The notes: a model not told the origin generated them from the sequence alone. Positions 1 to 9,018 are shown, numbered from the stretch's first letter. The stretch: 44,627 nt of DNA from Spirochaetales bacterium (GCA_003247135.1 QKAW01000051.1:1-44627); one strand, 5' to 3'. Made by a program: numbers and translations.

Positions 1-210
1 CAACAGGCTGGAAATATGAAATCAATGATTTTTGGTGGTGAAGGTCTTTTTCTGGCAACTCTAAAAGGTTATGGAACTGTTTATCTTCAAAGTCTTCCAT
101 TTTCAAGAATGGCTAACAGAATATTAAAACATGCACCTCAGATAGGTGGTTCAACCAAGGGTGAAGGTTCAGTCCTTGGTGGATTAGGTAGTTTTCTGGA
201 AAAACTATAG
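1..210 (+). CDS. AIM24/TIGR00266 family protein, C-terminal end (partial)
   Basis: The reading frame is open from the first base of the window and stops at 208-210, so only the last 69 codons are present and the true start lies upstream. The segment with [14 protein letters not shown] and [15 protein letters not shown] matches my memory of the C-terminal part of the TIGR00266/AIM24 family, a beta-rich protein of unknown biochemical role, usually around 220-270 residues. The tail is glycine-rich ([14 protein letters not shown]). A hairpin follows 9 bases after the stop. The family call is fairly sure; no function is implied. Confidence 0.75.
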   Translation, partial: QQAGNMKSMIFGGEGLFLATLKGYGTVYLQSLPFSRMANRILKHAPQIGGSTKGEGSVLGGLGSFLEKL

Positions 211-219
211 ATAATTAAT

Positions 220-241
220 CTAGTCCTCAAAAGAGGACTAG
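220..241. terminator. Hairpin between convergent genes
   Basis: A perfect 9-bp inverted repeat, CTAGTCCTC / GAGGACTAG with an AAAA loop, lies between the ends of the AIM24 gene (+) and the SWIB gene (-). The flanks are AT-rich but have no long T run, so it may be a weak bidirectional terminator. Confidence 0.6.
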
Positions 242-245
242 TTAT

Positions 246-572
246 TTACTCTACATTTGCGCTTACAATAGCTGCCATTTGCATCATGTCAATTGTTTGA
301 CCTTCAGACATATTTCTTAAGTCAGTTACTTTCCCGGACTTACTTGTAGAATTTGTGTTCTTAAAGATAGGTAAAAGCTTTGCATCAGCAACAATAAATT
401 TTCCTGCGTTTTCTGGTTTACCATCTGCAGTTTTTGTTTGTAATCCATTTGCTTTTATATAATCCCAAATTCTTTTTGTAATTTCTGTTCTTGGTAGTTC
501 CTTAACTCCTAAAAATGCAGCTAACTCACTTTTTAATGTTACATTTTTATTTAATCCTTTTCCTTCAGCCAT
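246..572 (-). CDS. SWIB/MDM2-domain protein
   Basis: This 108-residue protein carries a SWIB domain (about residues 12-75; ELAAFLGVKELPRTEITKRIWDYIKANGLQ) followed by a short tail. SWIB domains were described in chromatin remodelling factors but occur as small stand-alone proteins, and fused to topoisomerases, in chlamydiae, spirochaetes and other bacteria. Binding to DNA or nucleoid proteins is assumed, not shown. The ATG is preceded by AAGGAG at good spacing. The gene is convergent with the upstream AIM24 gene and divergent from the IclR gene. Confidence 0.85.
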   Translation of the reverse strand: MAEGKGLNKNVTLKSELAAFLGVKELPRTEITKRIWDYIKANGLQTKTADGKPENAGKFIVADAKLLPIFKNTNSTSKSGKVTDLRNMSEGQTIDMMQMAAIVSANVE

Positions 573-685
573 GAATATGCTCCTTAGTGATCTTTTAATT
601 TATAATAAAACAGCATGATGTAAAATACGCATTTAGGCAAGCAAGAAATTATATTTTTAACTAAATGATAACATAAAAAAAGCAA

Positions 686-718
686 TTTCCTATATGAAAC
701 ATAGTTTTATATAGGAAA
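686..718. promoter_or_regulatory. 33-bp palindromic operator before the IclR gene
   Basis: TTTCCTATATGAAAC (686-700), three bases, then GTTTTATATAGGAAA (704-718). The arms are reverse complements at 14 of 15 positions. It ends four bases before the putative -35 box of the IclR gene and also lies in the upstream region of the SWIB gene, so it is well placed for autoregulation or control of both genes. No T run follows it, so a terminator is unlikely. Confidence 0.65.
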
Positions 719-722
719 CTTG

Positions 723-751
723 TTGACAGATAGAAATTATAGGTTTATTAA
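723..751 (+). promoter_or_regulatory. Promoter of the IclR gene, likely leaderless
   Basis: TTGACA at 723-728, a 17-base spacer, then TATTAA at 746-751. The ATG begins at 758, about where transcription would start, and no Shine-Dalgarno sequence is visible in front of it. Confidence 0.55.
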
Positions 752-757
752 TATTAT

Positions 758-1531
758 ATGATCGAAAAAAGTAGTGATGTCCCTGCTATAAATAAGTTGA
801 ATTTAATCTTTGATTTACTTGCTTCGGAGCACAGAGGTTTGAGCCAAGCTGCAATTTGTACTAAACTTAACCTTCCTAAAGCAACGGTATCCAGACTTAT
901 TAACACCCTCCACGGAATGGGCTACCTGGAGCAAGACAGTAAAGAGGGAACTTATTCATTGGGGGCAAAACTGCTGATGCTGGGTAATATAGTTAACCAG
1001 CGGCTAAATTTAAATACTATTTCAAAACCATATCTGGAGAAACTATCAGATTCAATAAGTGAAATGGTTAAATTAAGTATAATTCGTGGAGATCTGATAT
1101 ATCCAATAATAACAATAGAGAGTAAAAAGTCTATACGTATTACACTGGACTCAGGGACGGTTTTCCCTCCATATATTGGAGCTGCCGGTAAAGTTCTCCT
1201 TAGTCTATCCAGTGCTGGACAGGAGTATAAAAAAAATGTACTACCTTTTACAGAACTAAAAAAATATACAGAGAATACGGTGTCAGACTTAAAAGAGCTA
1301 TATTCACTACTGGATCAGATTGTTCTTGATGGGTATTCCTGTGATAAAGAAGAGGAGTCTACAGGTATTTTTGCAATAGCTGCACCAATTTATGACTCAA
1401 ATTCCCAGGTAATTGCTGCTGTAAGCATCCCTTTTTTCGGTGATTACGAGAAAAAGAAGAGCAAATACCTTCCACTTCTTTTAAATTGTGCTCAGGAAAT
1501 CTCCAGAGCTATTGGCTACTTTCATAAATAG
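758..1531 (+). CDS. IclR-family transcriptional regulator
   Basis: At 257 residues it has the usual IclR length. A winged helix-turn-helix occupies about residues 12-65 (HRGLSQAAICTKLNLPKATVSRLINTL is split by the turn), and an effector-binding domain about 78-250, with IGAAGKVLLS and the C-terminal IAAPIYD...VIAAVSIP pattern typical of the family. IclR proteins are dimeric regulators of carbon catabolism genes and often repress their own gene. The operator-like palindrome just upstream supports self-regulation. No catabolic gene cluster is adjacent, so the effector and targets are unknown. The ATG has no ribosome site. Confidence 0.88.
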   Translation: MIEKSSDVPAINKLNLIFDLLASEHRGLSQAAICTKLNLPKATVSRLINTLHGMGYLEQDSKEGTYSLGAKLLMLGNIVNQRLNLNTISKPYLEKLSDSISEMVKLSIIRGDLIYPIITIESKKSIRITLDSGTVFPPYIGAAGKVLLSLSSAGQEYKKNVLPFTELKKYTENTVSDLKELYSLLDQIVLDGYSCDKEEESTGIFAIAAPIYDSNSQVIAAVSIPFFGDYEKKKSKYLPLLLNCAQEISRAIGYFHK

Positions 1532-1609
1532 GATTAACTTACTTTGAATATAAAAACAGCTTCAGTTTTGTTCAAAGATAATTAATAGATATATTATTCT
1601 TCTAAACTG

Positions 1610-1643
1610 CGGCCTGGAGTGTTACTTCAGGCCGTATCTTTTT
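1610..1643 (+). terminator. Terminator of the IclR gene
   Basis: An 11-bp stem (CGGCCTGGAGT / ACTTCAGGCCG, one G-T pair) with a GTT loop at 1621-1623 is followed by TATCTTTTTA. The T run overlaps the stop codon of convergent phoU, so the same hairpin may also end the pst transcript. Confidence 0.85.
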
Positions 1644-2298
1644 AGTTCAGATAAGTGTGCTTTGAAGTTATAGTATATACAACAGCTTCACATATATTTG
1701 TAACTCTGTCGCCAATTCTTTCCAGATATCTGTTAAGAAATAACAACGGTACCAGATTCTCGGTTTTATTAGGTTTTTCCTTAATTATTTCAATAATCTT
1801 GTTATACAAATCAACGTACTTATCATCAATATAACTATCTCGTTTAGCAATCTCCATGGCCCACTCAGAGTCCTGTACTCTAAAAGACTCTAATGCCTCT
1901 TTAACCATCTGACAACCCAAATTTGTCATATCAGTTAAAAATGGTGTTGCAGCTCTTAAACCCTCTTTACTAACTTTCCCTGCTCTCTCTGCCAGATGTT
2001 TTCCATGGTCACCTAACCGCTCCAATTCAACTATAATCTTGAGAATTGTTAATACTTCTCTTAAATCTGTAGCAATTGGAGTCTCTTTTGCAATAAGCAG
2101 TGTTACTCTGTCCTCTATTAAAAGTTGCTTATTATCTATCTTTTCATCATCAGCTATAACCTCTACAGCTAAATCCTTGTCCATTTCAATAAGGCTTTTA
2201 AGACCTCTGTTAAGAGACTCAATAACTAAATCCCCCATTTCAACAACATTTTCAACTATTCGTTTTAACTCTTCCTGATATTGTGTTCTTCTAACCAT
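1642..2298 (-). CDS. phoU: Phosphate uptake regulator PhoU
   Basis: The 218-residue all-helical protein has the two three-helix repeats of PhoU, each with the metal-binding E/DxxxD type segments (for example IADDEKIDNKQLLIEDRVTL near residue 48 and ERIGDRVTNICEAVVY near residue 193). PhoU links the Pst transporter to the phosphate sensor kinase and limits phosphate uptake. It is the last gene of the pst cluster, 12 bases after pstB, with a GAGG ribosome site. The sensor kinase and response regulator (phoR/phoB) are not in this window. Confidence 0.95.
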   Translation of the reverse strand: MVRRTQYQEELKRIVENVVEMGDLVIESLNRGLKSLIEMDKDLAVEVIADDEKIDNKQLLIEDRVTLLIAKETPIATDLREVLTILKIIVELERLGDHGKHLAERAGKVSKEGLRAATPFLTDMTNLGCQMVKEALESFRVQDSEWAMEIAKRDSYIDDKYVDLYNKIIEIIKEKPNKTENLVPLLFLNRYLERIGDRVTNICEAVVYTITSKHTYLN

Positions 2299-2310
2299 TT
2301 TATCCTCTTA

Positions 2311-3078
2311 TCAACCAAATCTTCCGCTTAAATAATCCTCAGTTCTTCTATCCGAAGGATTAAAGAAGATCTGATTAGTATCACCAAATTCAACCAGATG
2401 ACCTCTTCGTTCTTCATTTACCAGAAAAAAGGCTGTGTAATCGCTAACTCTACCTGCCTGGTGCATATTATGAGTAACAATAGCTATAGTATACTGATCT
2501 TTTAGCTCTGCAATCAACTCCTCAATTTTTCCAGTTGCAATCGGGTCTAGTGCCGAGGCAGGTTCATCCATTAAAATAACCTCTGGTTTTACTGCAATTG
2601 TTCTTGCTATACACAACCTCTGCTGCTGTCCTCCGGACAGTCTTAATGCACTCTGCTTTAATTTATCCTTAACTTCATTCCAAAGGGCAGCTTTCTCAAG
2701 AGAGGAGTAAACAATTTCATCCATATCATCTTTAGTCCCTTTAAAACCATGAACTTTTACACCCCAAGCTATATTATCATAAATACTTTTAGGGAATGGG
2801 TTTGGCTTTTGAAAAACCATACCTATCTTTTTTCTAACTTCAACAGCATCAATACTCTTCTGGTTTATATTAACACCTTCAAAATTAATCTCACCTTTAA
2901 CTACTGTGTTAGTTAAAAGTTCGTTCATTCTGTTTACAGATCTAAGAACACTACTTTTTCCACATCCGGAAGGGCCGATTAATGCTGTAACCTTATTTTT
3001 ATGCAGATGAAGATTTACACTATCAACAGCGTGAAAATCTCCGTAATATACATTTAAATCTTTTATCTCAATACTCAT
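2311..3078 (-). CDS. pstB: Phosphate ABC transporter ATP-binding protein PstB
   Basis: The 255-residue ATPase has the Walker A motif GPSGCGKSS (about residue 35), the signature LSGGQQQR (about 148) and Walker [13 protein letters not shown] (about 167), plus the H-loop THNMHQA. The [24 protein letters not shown]-terminus is typical of PstB. It powers high-affinity phosphate import through PstC/PstA. Its start codon shares one base with the pstA stop (TAATG), indicating translational coupling. Confidence 0.97.
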   Translation of the reverse strand: MSIEIKDLNVYYGDFHAVDSVNLHLHKNKVTALIGPSGCGKSSVLRSVNRMNELLTNTVVKGEINFEGVNINQKSIDAVEVRKKIGMVFQKPNPFPKSIYDNIAWGVKVHGFKGTKDDMDEIVYSSLEKAALWNEVKDKLKQSALRLSGGQQQRLCIARTIAVKPEVILMDEPASALDPIATGKIEELIAELKDQYTIAIVTHNMHQAGRVSDYTAFFLVNEERRGHLVEFGDTNQIFFNPSDRRTEDYLSGRFG

Positions 3079-4259
3079 TATCCATTACTCCTTTTACGAC
3101 TTATATTGTTTCTAAGTAATATTGCGATAGTGTTCATGGATAGAAGCAATATTAATAGAACTATAATTGCGGCAGCTGCTACATTTCTAAATTCAACCTG
3201 GGGTCGAGCTGTCCATTGATATATTTGTATAGGCAGTGTTGTAAATTTGGAGAATATATTTGAAGGATCAATTGCTATAAATGTTGATGCACCAATTACA
3301 ACTATCGGCGCTGTCTCACCTATTGCTCTTGAAACAGCTAAAATTGTTCCAGTTAAAATTCTTTCCATTGAATTTGGTAGAACATGGGACCATATAACTT
3401 GCCATTTAGAAGCTCCAATCCCATAACCCGCATGTCTTAATGAGTTAGGTACAGCACGAAGAGCTTCCTGAGTATTAATAATAATAATAGGCAGAATTAA
3501 GATCCCAAGGGTTAAACCTGCAGCCAGGATTGTTCGACCATTTGCAGTACTTGGATCATTAAATCCAAATATTGCACCACTTGTAATTGGTTCCATTCCC
3601 CTAACAAAAACAGTTAAACCTAAAAGCCCATAAATTATTGATGGAACTCCCGACAGATTATAAATATTAACCTGTATTAAACGACTAATTTTATTATCCT
3701 TAGCATACTCTTCAAGGTACAAAGCAGTACCAACTCCTAGAGGAAAAGCGAAAATTACTGTAATACATATAATAAGTAAACTCCCAAGTATAGCTGTTCT
3801 TATTCCAGCCAATTCTGGTACACTTGATTGTGGGTTAACAAGAAAATCAGGATTTAACCAGGCTCTGAACTGTACTGTTGCAGTAGGAAAATCCCTCTGA
3901 ACTTCAGAATTTATCTGACCTCTATGAAAAATTGAAGTTATCAAATTCCAGCTTTGTGCCACTCTTGGTTCAATAACTCTGTTAAAAACCAACTCTACAA
4001 GCTCTTTTTGAGTTCTCTTATTAAGTGGTTCTTCAAAATTATACCTTCTGATAAGTCCCTTAGACAGGTTCTTTTCTAAAATCCCTATCAGTTCATTATT
4101 ACTCAGAGAGTCAAGATTTCCTGATTCCACTAACTCATGGGGATCAACAGTGTTTACAATAGCAACATATCCAAATGCATCATTAACAATATTTGCTAAC
4201 AGTAAAAAAAGAACAAATAGTGTAAATAGTGTGGATGTCTTAAATATAAGATTAATCAT
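3078..4259 (-). CDS. pstA: Phosphate ABC transporter permease PstA with long periplasmic insert
   Basis: The C-terminal ~240 residues are a normal PstA permease, with the EAA-type loop [24 protein letters not shown] split across the cytoplasmic face and [15 protein letters not shown]. In front lies one transmembrane helix and about 120 mostly hydrophilic residues (roughly 30-150) before the second helix, making the protein 393 residues compared with about 280-300 for many PstA proteins. The frame could start at a TTG at 4283, but the ATG at 4257-4259 has AGGAGG just before it and overlaps the pstC stop by 8 bases, so I chose it. The role of the insert, likely periplasmic, is unknown. Confidence 0.93.
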   Translation of the reverse strand: MINLIFKTSTLFTLFVLFLLLANIVNDAFGYVAIVNTVDPHELVESGNLDSLSNNELIGILEKNLSKGLIRRYNFEEPLNKRTQKELVELVFNRVIEPRVAQSWNLITSIFHRGQINSEVQRDFPTATVQFRAWLNPDFLVNPQSSVPELAGIRTAILGSLLIICITVIFAFPLGVGTALYLEEYAKDNKISRLIQVNIYNLSGVPSIIYGLLGLTVFVRGMEPITSGAIFGFNDPSTANGRTILAAGLTLGILILPIIIINTQEALRAVPNSLRHAGYGIGASKWQVIWSHVLPNSMERILTGTILAVSRAIGETAPIVVIGASTFIAIDPSNIFSKFTTLPIQIYQWTARPQVEFRNVAAAAIIVLLILLLSMNTIAILLRNNISRKRSNG

Positions 4260-5163
4260 ACTCCTCCTGGAATTTTTGAACAATTTTCCTACTAATTATG
4301 TTTAAAGTCAGTGTTATTACAAATAAAAACAGACCTAGAGCAAAAATACTGTTATAATCAACGGTATTATAGCTAACATCTCCGCCGGATATTCTAACTA
4401 TATACCCTGTAAGGGTTTCTGCAGCTTCAAATGGATTAAAGGTAAAATTGGGACCAGCTCCAGCCGCCAGTGCTACAATCATGGTCTCACCAATAGCTCG
4501 GCTTAAACCAAGGATAAAAGCTGCTGCAATTCCACTAAAAGCTGCAGGAACAACTACCGTTAGTGTACATTGCAATTTATTCCCTCCCAGACCATAAGAT
4601 GCTTCCCTTAAGGCATTTGGAACAGAACTTAAGGCATCCTCGGTTATTGATGATACTAGAGGCAATATAAGAATTCCCATAACAAGACCTGCTGAAGCTG
4701 TGTTATACACTTCAACATTGTGCTGTCCAAACACCAAACGTAAAAATGGGGTCATAAATGTTAGAGCAAAATAACCATATACAACTGTTGGTATTCCTGC
4801 TAAAATTTCTAGAATTGGTTTCAAAATACTTCTAGTCTTTTTAGTTGCATATTCACTTAAATAAATTGCTACACACAAGCCTAAGGGTGCCGCAACAAGC
4901 ATAGCAATAAAACTTGTTGTCAATGTTGAGTTAATTAAAGGTAAAACACCAAACTGTTCTATAGAAGGTTGCCACTTAGTTGATGTAAAAAACTCAACTA
5001 TACTAACATCCTTAAAAAACAGATAGGACTCTTTTCCGAGAATTACGACAATTCCAATAGTTACTAATACTGTTATTACTGCACAGATTGTTAGCACTAC
5101 CTTTATTACGCCTTCAGTGATTTTTCTTTTCATAACGGATTCACTGTAATTAGGGTTAATCAT
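4252..5163 (-). CDS. pstC: Phosphate ABC transporter permease PstC
   Basis: A 303-residue membrane protein with six predicted helices and the PstC-typical ILAGIPTVVYGYFAL and LSRAIGETMIVALAAGAGPN segments. With PstA it forms the phosphate channel in the inner membrane. The ribosome site is modest (AGGGA nine bases before the ATG); a second ATG lies ten codons in. An imperfectly used palindrome AGGGA-CA-TCCCT (5166-5177) covers that site. A separate Pho-box-like promoter lies upstream, so pstCAB-phoU can be transcribed apart from pstS. Confidence 0.95.
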   Translation of the reverse strand: MINPNYSESVMKRKITEGVIKVVLTICAVITVLVTIGIVVILGKESYLFFKDVSIVEFFTSTKWQPSIEQFGVLPLINSTLTTSFIAMLVAAPLGLCVAIYLSEYATKKTRSILKPILEILAGIPTVVYGYFALTFMTPFLRLVFGQHNVEVYNTASAGLVMGILILPLVSSITEDALSSVPNALREASYGLGGNKLQCTLTVVVPAAFSGIAAAFILGLSRAIGETMIVALAAGAGPNFTFNPFEAAETLTGYIVRISGGDVSYNTVDYNSIFALGLFLFVITLTLNIISRKIVQKFQEEYD

Positions 5164-5258
5164 TAAGGGACATCCCTATGGTTTTTAATGAACTGTTTTT
5201 TTTCACTTAAAACTCCTGTAATTTTATACGATACATTAGTCTGGTATATTTAAAATTA

Positions 5259-5286
5259 TGTTCGAGTTTTGTTAAGATTTGGTTAA
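5259..5286 (-). promoter_or_regulatory. Pho-box-like direct repeats before pstC
   Basis: On the minus strand three hexamers follow each other with exact 11-base spacing: TTAACC (5281-5286), TTAACA (5270-5275) and CGAACA (5259-5264). Direct repeats with one helical turn spacing are the pattern bound by PhoB/PhoP-type regulators, and TTAACA fits the PhoP consensus of Firmicutes. An AT-rich -10 candidate (TAAATA, 5247-5252) follows. Confidence 0.65.
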
Positions 5287-5310
5287 ATACGATGATTTTT
5301 AATTTTTTTT

Positions 5311-5342
5311 AAACAAAAAAACCTGCATTATTACTGCAGGTT
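5311..5342 (-). terminator. Terminator between pstS and pstC
   Basis: AACCTGCA (5320-5327), a 7-base loop, TGCAGGTT (5335-5342). On the minus strand the stem is followed by a T-rich run (A-rich 5311-5320 on the plus strand). It lies 21 bases after the pstS stop and should uncouple or attenuate transcription into pstC, allowing an excess of binding protein. Confidence 0.8.
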
Positions 5343-5363
5343 TTTACACTAAAATAATTCAGC

Positions 5364-6347
5364 TTATTTCATAGCCTCTAACCATGCTTGCTTTCCAGCT
5401 TCTAAAACTGAATCATTTGCAGGAAAGTAACCAACTCTTGTAATTTCTTCATTTACATAAGTTAGGTAGTAAGCTATAAAAGCTGCTACTTGTGGTTTTT
5501 CCTTCATAATTTTAGCATCAGAGTAGATAAATAGTGGTCTTGCAAGTGGGTATTTAGCTGCATCTACATTTTCTTTAGTTGCTTTTACACCATCAATACT
5601 AAGAATATTCAATGTTGCCTTGTTTTCAACATAGTAAGCGAATCCAAAGAACCCGATACCATATGGAGATTCAGCAATACCTTGAACAAGAATATTATCA
5701 TCCTCTGACATTTGAACATTAGATGCACTTAATAGTGGTGCAGAATCTTTTTTAAACACTTCTTCTACAAAGTAATCAAAAGTTCCTGAGTCTGTTCCAG
5801 GTATAAACTTTAAGATTTTTTCATTAGGCCATGATGCATCAACATCACTCCACTTATCTGAAACAAATACTTTTGCCAGTTGCTCAAGTGTTAAATCCTT
5901 AACAAAAGTATTGCTTTTTGAAACTGTTACAGCTAAAGCATCTGTACCAACTCTAAACTCAATAGGATTTCTTCCAATTTTGTTAGCCGCAGCAATCTCT
6001 TTCTCTTTTATAGGTCTTGATGCATTAGCTATATCTGTCTCACCTGTTACTGTAAATCTTTCAAAACCTGCACCGGAACCAATTGAGTCAACTGTTACAT
6101 TGTAAGCATAACCTTCATCTTTAAATCTTTCAGCCATAGCTTCAGAAAGAGGGAAAACTGTTGAAGAACCTGCAGATATAATATCACCTTCAACTTTAAG
6201 AGGGTTAACACCCGGTAAGATACCATCTTCTGATTCTATCTGCCAGCTTGATGATTTATCTTCAGTAACTTTTGTCTCTTTGTTTGAACTTGCAAATACA
6301 ACCAGTGCTGAAACTAAAAGCAAGTTTAATAGAATAATTTTCTTCAT
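5364..6347 (-). CDS. pstS: Phosphate-binding protein PstS
   Basis: The 327-residue protein has an N-terminal signal peptide (about residues 1-20) and the PstS phosphate-binding pattern SAGSSTVFPLSEAMAERF near residue 57, then GSGAGFERF and PGTDSGTFDYF. It captures phosphate in the periplasm for PstCAB. The signal ends VVFASSNKE with no lipobox cysteine, so it looks secreted by signal peptidase I or retained another way. AGGAG precedes the ATG. It is separated from pstC by a terminator and has its own Pho-box-like repeats. Confidence 0.95.
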   Translation of the reverse strand: MKKIILLNLLLVSALVVFASSNKETKVTEDKSSSWQIESEDGILPGVNPLKVEGDIISAGSSTVFPLSEAMAERFKDEGYAYNVTVDSIGSGAGFERFTVTGETDIANASRPIKEKEIAAANKIGRNPIEFRVGTDALAVTVSKSNTFVKDLTLEQLAKVFVSDKWSDVDASWPNEKILKFIPGTDSGTFDYFVEEVFKKDSAPLLSASNVQMSEDDNILVQGIAESPYGIGFFGFAYYVENKATLNILSIDGVKATKENVDAAKYPLARPLFIYSDAKIMKEKPQVAAFIAYYLTYVNEEITRVGYFPANDSVLEAGKQAWLEAMK

Positions 6348-6404
6348 TTAAAAACTCCTAAGTAATTTAATTAAGCTAAAATTACTAACTAGTTTTTAAA
6401 AAAT

Positions 6405-6432
6405 AGTTACGGTTTTGTTAGGTTTTAGTTAA
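6405..6432 (-). promoter_or_regulatory. Pho-box-like direct repeats before pstS
   Basis: On the minus strand TTAACT (6427-6432), CTAACA (6416-6421) and GTAACT (6405-6410) are spaced exactly 11 bases apart, the same arrangement as before pstC. It fills the short gap between the chemoreceptor gene and pstS. Confidence 0.65.
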
Positions 6433-6437
6433 TTTCA

Positions 6438-7886
6438 TTATTTTAGTTTAATAAAGTCTTTAATATTCATATCAGCGGCTAAAATAAGTTCCTGATTTTC
6501 AGCAACTTCAAATATAATTGATGCAGTAACACATAGATCCTGACTGGCTGATGAGACATATATACCGGAAACATAGGATCTGCATTTAGAATTTAGAAGT
6601 TTAACATAATCCTTACCGGATCTATCCTCTCCTAAACCGCTACGGCTAATAATAGACTCAAACCTTGGATTTACAATATTTGAGGTTATTTGATGCCCTC
6701 TCTTATCCATAACATAAAAAAGTTCTACAAATGGAAGAGCAACAAACTGTTTTATCAGGAAACTTTCAACATCTTTACTGTAAAAATTCTTGAGTTTTTG
6801 TTTTAGCCCTAATAGAGAATCTTCAGCTATTTTATGCCAATCCAGCTTAAATGAAGCACTGTTTAAAACATTATCTACAGTATCGTGGAGTTGTTTACTC
6901 ATATCCTCAGCATGGGCTACAAGAGAAAGGATCGGTTTCTCCTGCATACTTAATGTCTCAGCTGCATCTCTAATCCCTGAAGATGATGCCTCCTGGGATT
7001 CAAGAAGATATGAAATATTCTCAACTTCTACATTTAAATCCTTATTAATAGAACTAATATTCTTAAAATCTTCAATAATAATATTGGACTTGGATAGACA
7101 ACTATTAATACTAGTGCCTGCCTTTGATAATGATGAATCAACAACAGACATATCCTGAATTACAGTATCAACAATATTATTAACTCTGCTAACAGCTGAT
7201 TCCGACTGAGATGATAATTTTCTAATCTCTTTTGCAAGAACTGCAAACCCCTTACCTGCAAATCCAGCCCTTGCAGCTTCTATAGAAGCATTTATAGATA
7301 ATATATCAAGCTTTGAAGTTATATCATTTATAAGCTCAGTTAAAGAGTGTATGGATTCTGTAGATTCTTTTAATGTTTCCATAAAATTCTGAGTAGAGAC
7401 AATCTCCTCTCCTACTTTGTTTAAAGTAGTAGTAAACTCCATCATTCTGGAATTTCCGCTTTCAGTAGACATAATTGCTCTAGCTGATTGTTCCGCCAAG
7501 TGCTTGGTTTTATCAGAAATATTCTGTATATCTTCAGATAACTGTGTAGTAGATTCACTTATACTGCTAATTAATATGCTCTGATTTTCAATTGATTCCT
7601 GTAACTCGTCCACAGAATTACCAAGATTAAATGCAGATTGTGAGACATCAACTATTTGGGAAATAATTGATTTTATACTTATATGAACTTTATCCATCAT
7701 CTGATTAATTAAGCTTCCAAGATTTCCGCCTTTGGACACATCTATCTTTTTTGTTACATCCATACTTTTTTGTAGAATATAACTAAAGAAATCTTTGAAG
7801 ACTAAATGCTCTTCCTCAGGAACAATCACTTCAGGTTTGTCAAAATCCTCTGACTTCTCGATTTTTTTCTTACGTAACTGAAACAT
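6438..7886 (-). CDS. Soluble methyl-accepting chemotaxis protein with C-terminal sensor-like domain
   Basis: No transmembrane helix is visible in the 482 residues, so this receptor should be cytosolic. The long coiled-coil signalling region runs from about residue 65 to 335, with the hairpin tip [35 protein letters not shown] near its middle. After it, about residues 365-480 ([20 protein letters not shown] ... [12 protein letters not shown]) look like a PAS/Cache-type sensing fold, an uncommon C-terminal position. The frame opens with a TTG at 7913, but AAGGAGAG before the ATG at 7884-7886 fixes the start. It lies directly upstream of the pst genes; a link to phosphate sensing is only a guess. 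Confidence 0.9.
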   Translation of the reverse strand: MFQLRKKKIEKSEDFDKPEVIVPEEEHLVFKDFFSYILQKSMDVTKKIDVSKGGNLGSLINQMMDKVHISIKSIISQIVDVSQSAFNLGNSVDELQESIENQSILISSISESTTQLSEDIQNISDKTKHLAEQSARAIMSTESGNSRMMEFTTTLNKVGEEIVSTQNFMETLKESTESIHSLTELINDITSKLDILSINASIEAARAGFAGKGFAVLAKEIRKLSSQSESAVSRVNNIVDTVIQDMSVVDSSLSKAGTSINSCLSKSNIIIEDFKNISSINKDLNVEVENISYLLESQEASSSGIRDAAETLSMQEKPILSLVAHAEDMSKQLHDTVDNVLNSASFKLDWHKIAEDSLLGLKQKLKNFYSKDVESFLIKQFVALPFVELFYVMDKRGHQITSNIVNPRFESIISRSGLGEDRSGKDYVKLLNSKCRSYVSGIYVSSASQDLCVTASIIFEVAENQELILAADMNIKDFIKLK

Positions 7887-7909
7887 GACACTCTCCTTAC
7901 TCTTTACAA

Positions 7910-7924
7910 GCAATTAATATGCCA
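7910..7924 (-). promoter_or_regulatory. Possible sigma-54 promoter of the soluble chemoreceptor gene
   Basis: On the minus strand TGGCATATTAATTGC matches the -24/-12 layout TGGCA-N6-TTGC with the invariant GG and GC one turn apart. Transcription would begin just before the AAGGAG ribosome site, leaving a very short leader. One match of this size can arise by chance. Confidence 0.35.
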
Positions 7925-7965
7925 ATAAATTACAGAAATAAAAACCCTTTTATTAAATATTAAAA

Positions 7966-8004
7966 CATAAATGTAGGATGGTTTAAATTTTTCCTACATT
8001 TATG
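7966..8004 (-). terminator. Terminator of the DRE-TIM enzyme gene
   Basis: A perfect 13-bp inverted repeat, CATAAATGTAGGA (7966-7978) and TCCTACATTTATG (7992-8004), 12 bases after the stop codon of the minus-strand gene. On that strand it is followed by TTTTAATATTTAAT. Confidence 0.8.
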
Positions 8005-8016
8005 AAGGCGCGGCTA

Positions 8017-9018
8017 CTACTCTTCAGCATCAGTTAGTTCATTATAGAGTTTACTGTAGTCAGTTCTTTTATTTTTATTAAATCCAATAGCTGATCTAGG
8101 GTGCTCATTTAATTGGCCTGTAATCATAAAAGGAATATCATATCCCCAAGTCAGCTCTTTTCTTAATGGAATAATATGTTTCTGAATAAAATCCAGTAGA
8201 GGTAATATTCTGAATTTAGGATTTCTAAGGAAACCAAAAAGGAGTTCCATTGGGCAATTCCCTGCACCTCGTCCAAGTCCAGCAATTGTTGCGTCAAGAT
8301 AACTTGTTCCGCAAATCATTGACTCTATTGTATTGGAATAAGCCAGCTGCTGATTATTATGAGCGTGTATTCCAACACTCTTTTTATTTTTTTCAGCCAA
8401 TAATATATATTTTTGTGTTAATCTTCTTATCTGCTCGGAATAGAATGTTCCGAAACTGTCTACAAGGTAGATTATATCAACATTAGAGTTTGCTACTATT
8501 TCAAGAACTTCATCCAGGTCTGAATCATTTACTTTCGATATAGCCATTAAATTTAGAGTTGTTTCATAACCTTTTCTATGGGCATCCTCAATTATTTCCA
8601 ATGCTGCAGGTATCTGGTGTATATAACAGGCAACACGAATCATATCAATAACACTTTCAGATTTTGGCTTTATCTCCTCTTTAAAAGTTCTTCCTATATC
8701 TGCCATAACAGCTATTTTCATATCGGTATTATTATCTCCGACTATTCTTCTTATATCTTCCTCTTCGCAGAAATTCCAGGGACCATACTCATCGGGACTC
8801 ATAACTGTTTTGGAAACAATTTTACCAATCTCAAAATAGTCTACACCACTAACAACACAGGTATTATATACAGCTTTTACAAAGTCATCACTAAAATGGT
8901 AGTCATTTACCAATCCACCATCTCGTATAGTGCAATCAACTATTTTTACATCATCTCTTACAGTGAGCCAGGTTCCCTTTCTCTGTATCTGTACTGTCTC
9001 TTCTTCTATATTGCTCAT
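8017..9018 (-). CDS. DRE-TIM metallolyase-type aldolase/lyase of unknown substrate
   Basis: The 333-residue protein has the HMGL-like TIM barrel signs: IVDCTIRDGG (about residue 26, the metal- and substrate-binding D-x-x-x-RD), GIHAHNN (the HxH metal ligands, about 218) and GLGRGAGNCP (about 246). The family includes 4-hydroxy-2-oxovalerate aldolase, HMG-CoA lyase, citramalate and isopropylmalate synthases. It lacks the C-terminal allosteric domain of the synthases and is not next to a partner dehydrogenase, so the reaction cannot be named. Single gene with its own terminator and three copies of an octamer upstream. Confidence 0.8.
   Translation of the reverse strand: MSNIEEETVQIQRKGTWLTVRDDVKIVDCTIRDGGLVNDYHFSDDFVKAVYNTCVVSGVDYFEIGKIVSKTVMSPDEYGPWNFCEEEDIRRIVGDNNTDMKIAVMADIGRTFKEEIKPKSESVIDMIRVACYIHQIPAALEIIEDAHRKGYETTLNLMAISKVNDSDLDEVLEIVANSNVDIIYLVDSFGTFYSEQIRRLTQKYILLAEKNKKSVGIHAHNNQQLAYSNTIESMICGTSYLDATIAGLGRGAGNCPMELLFGFLRNPKFRILPLLDFIQKHIIPLRKELTWGYDIPFMITGQLNEHPRSAIGFNKNKRTDYSKLYNELTDAEE

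Noticed and set aside
5166..5177. AGGGA-CA-TCCCT palindrome over the pstC ribosome site as an operator or RNA switch
   Set aside because: Five-base arms are short and the loop of two bases is too tight for a stable RNA hairpin; kept only as a remark on pstC.
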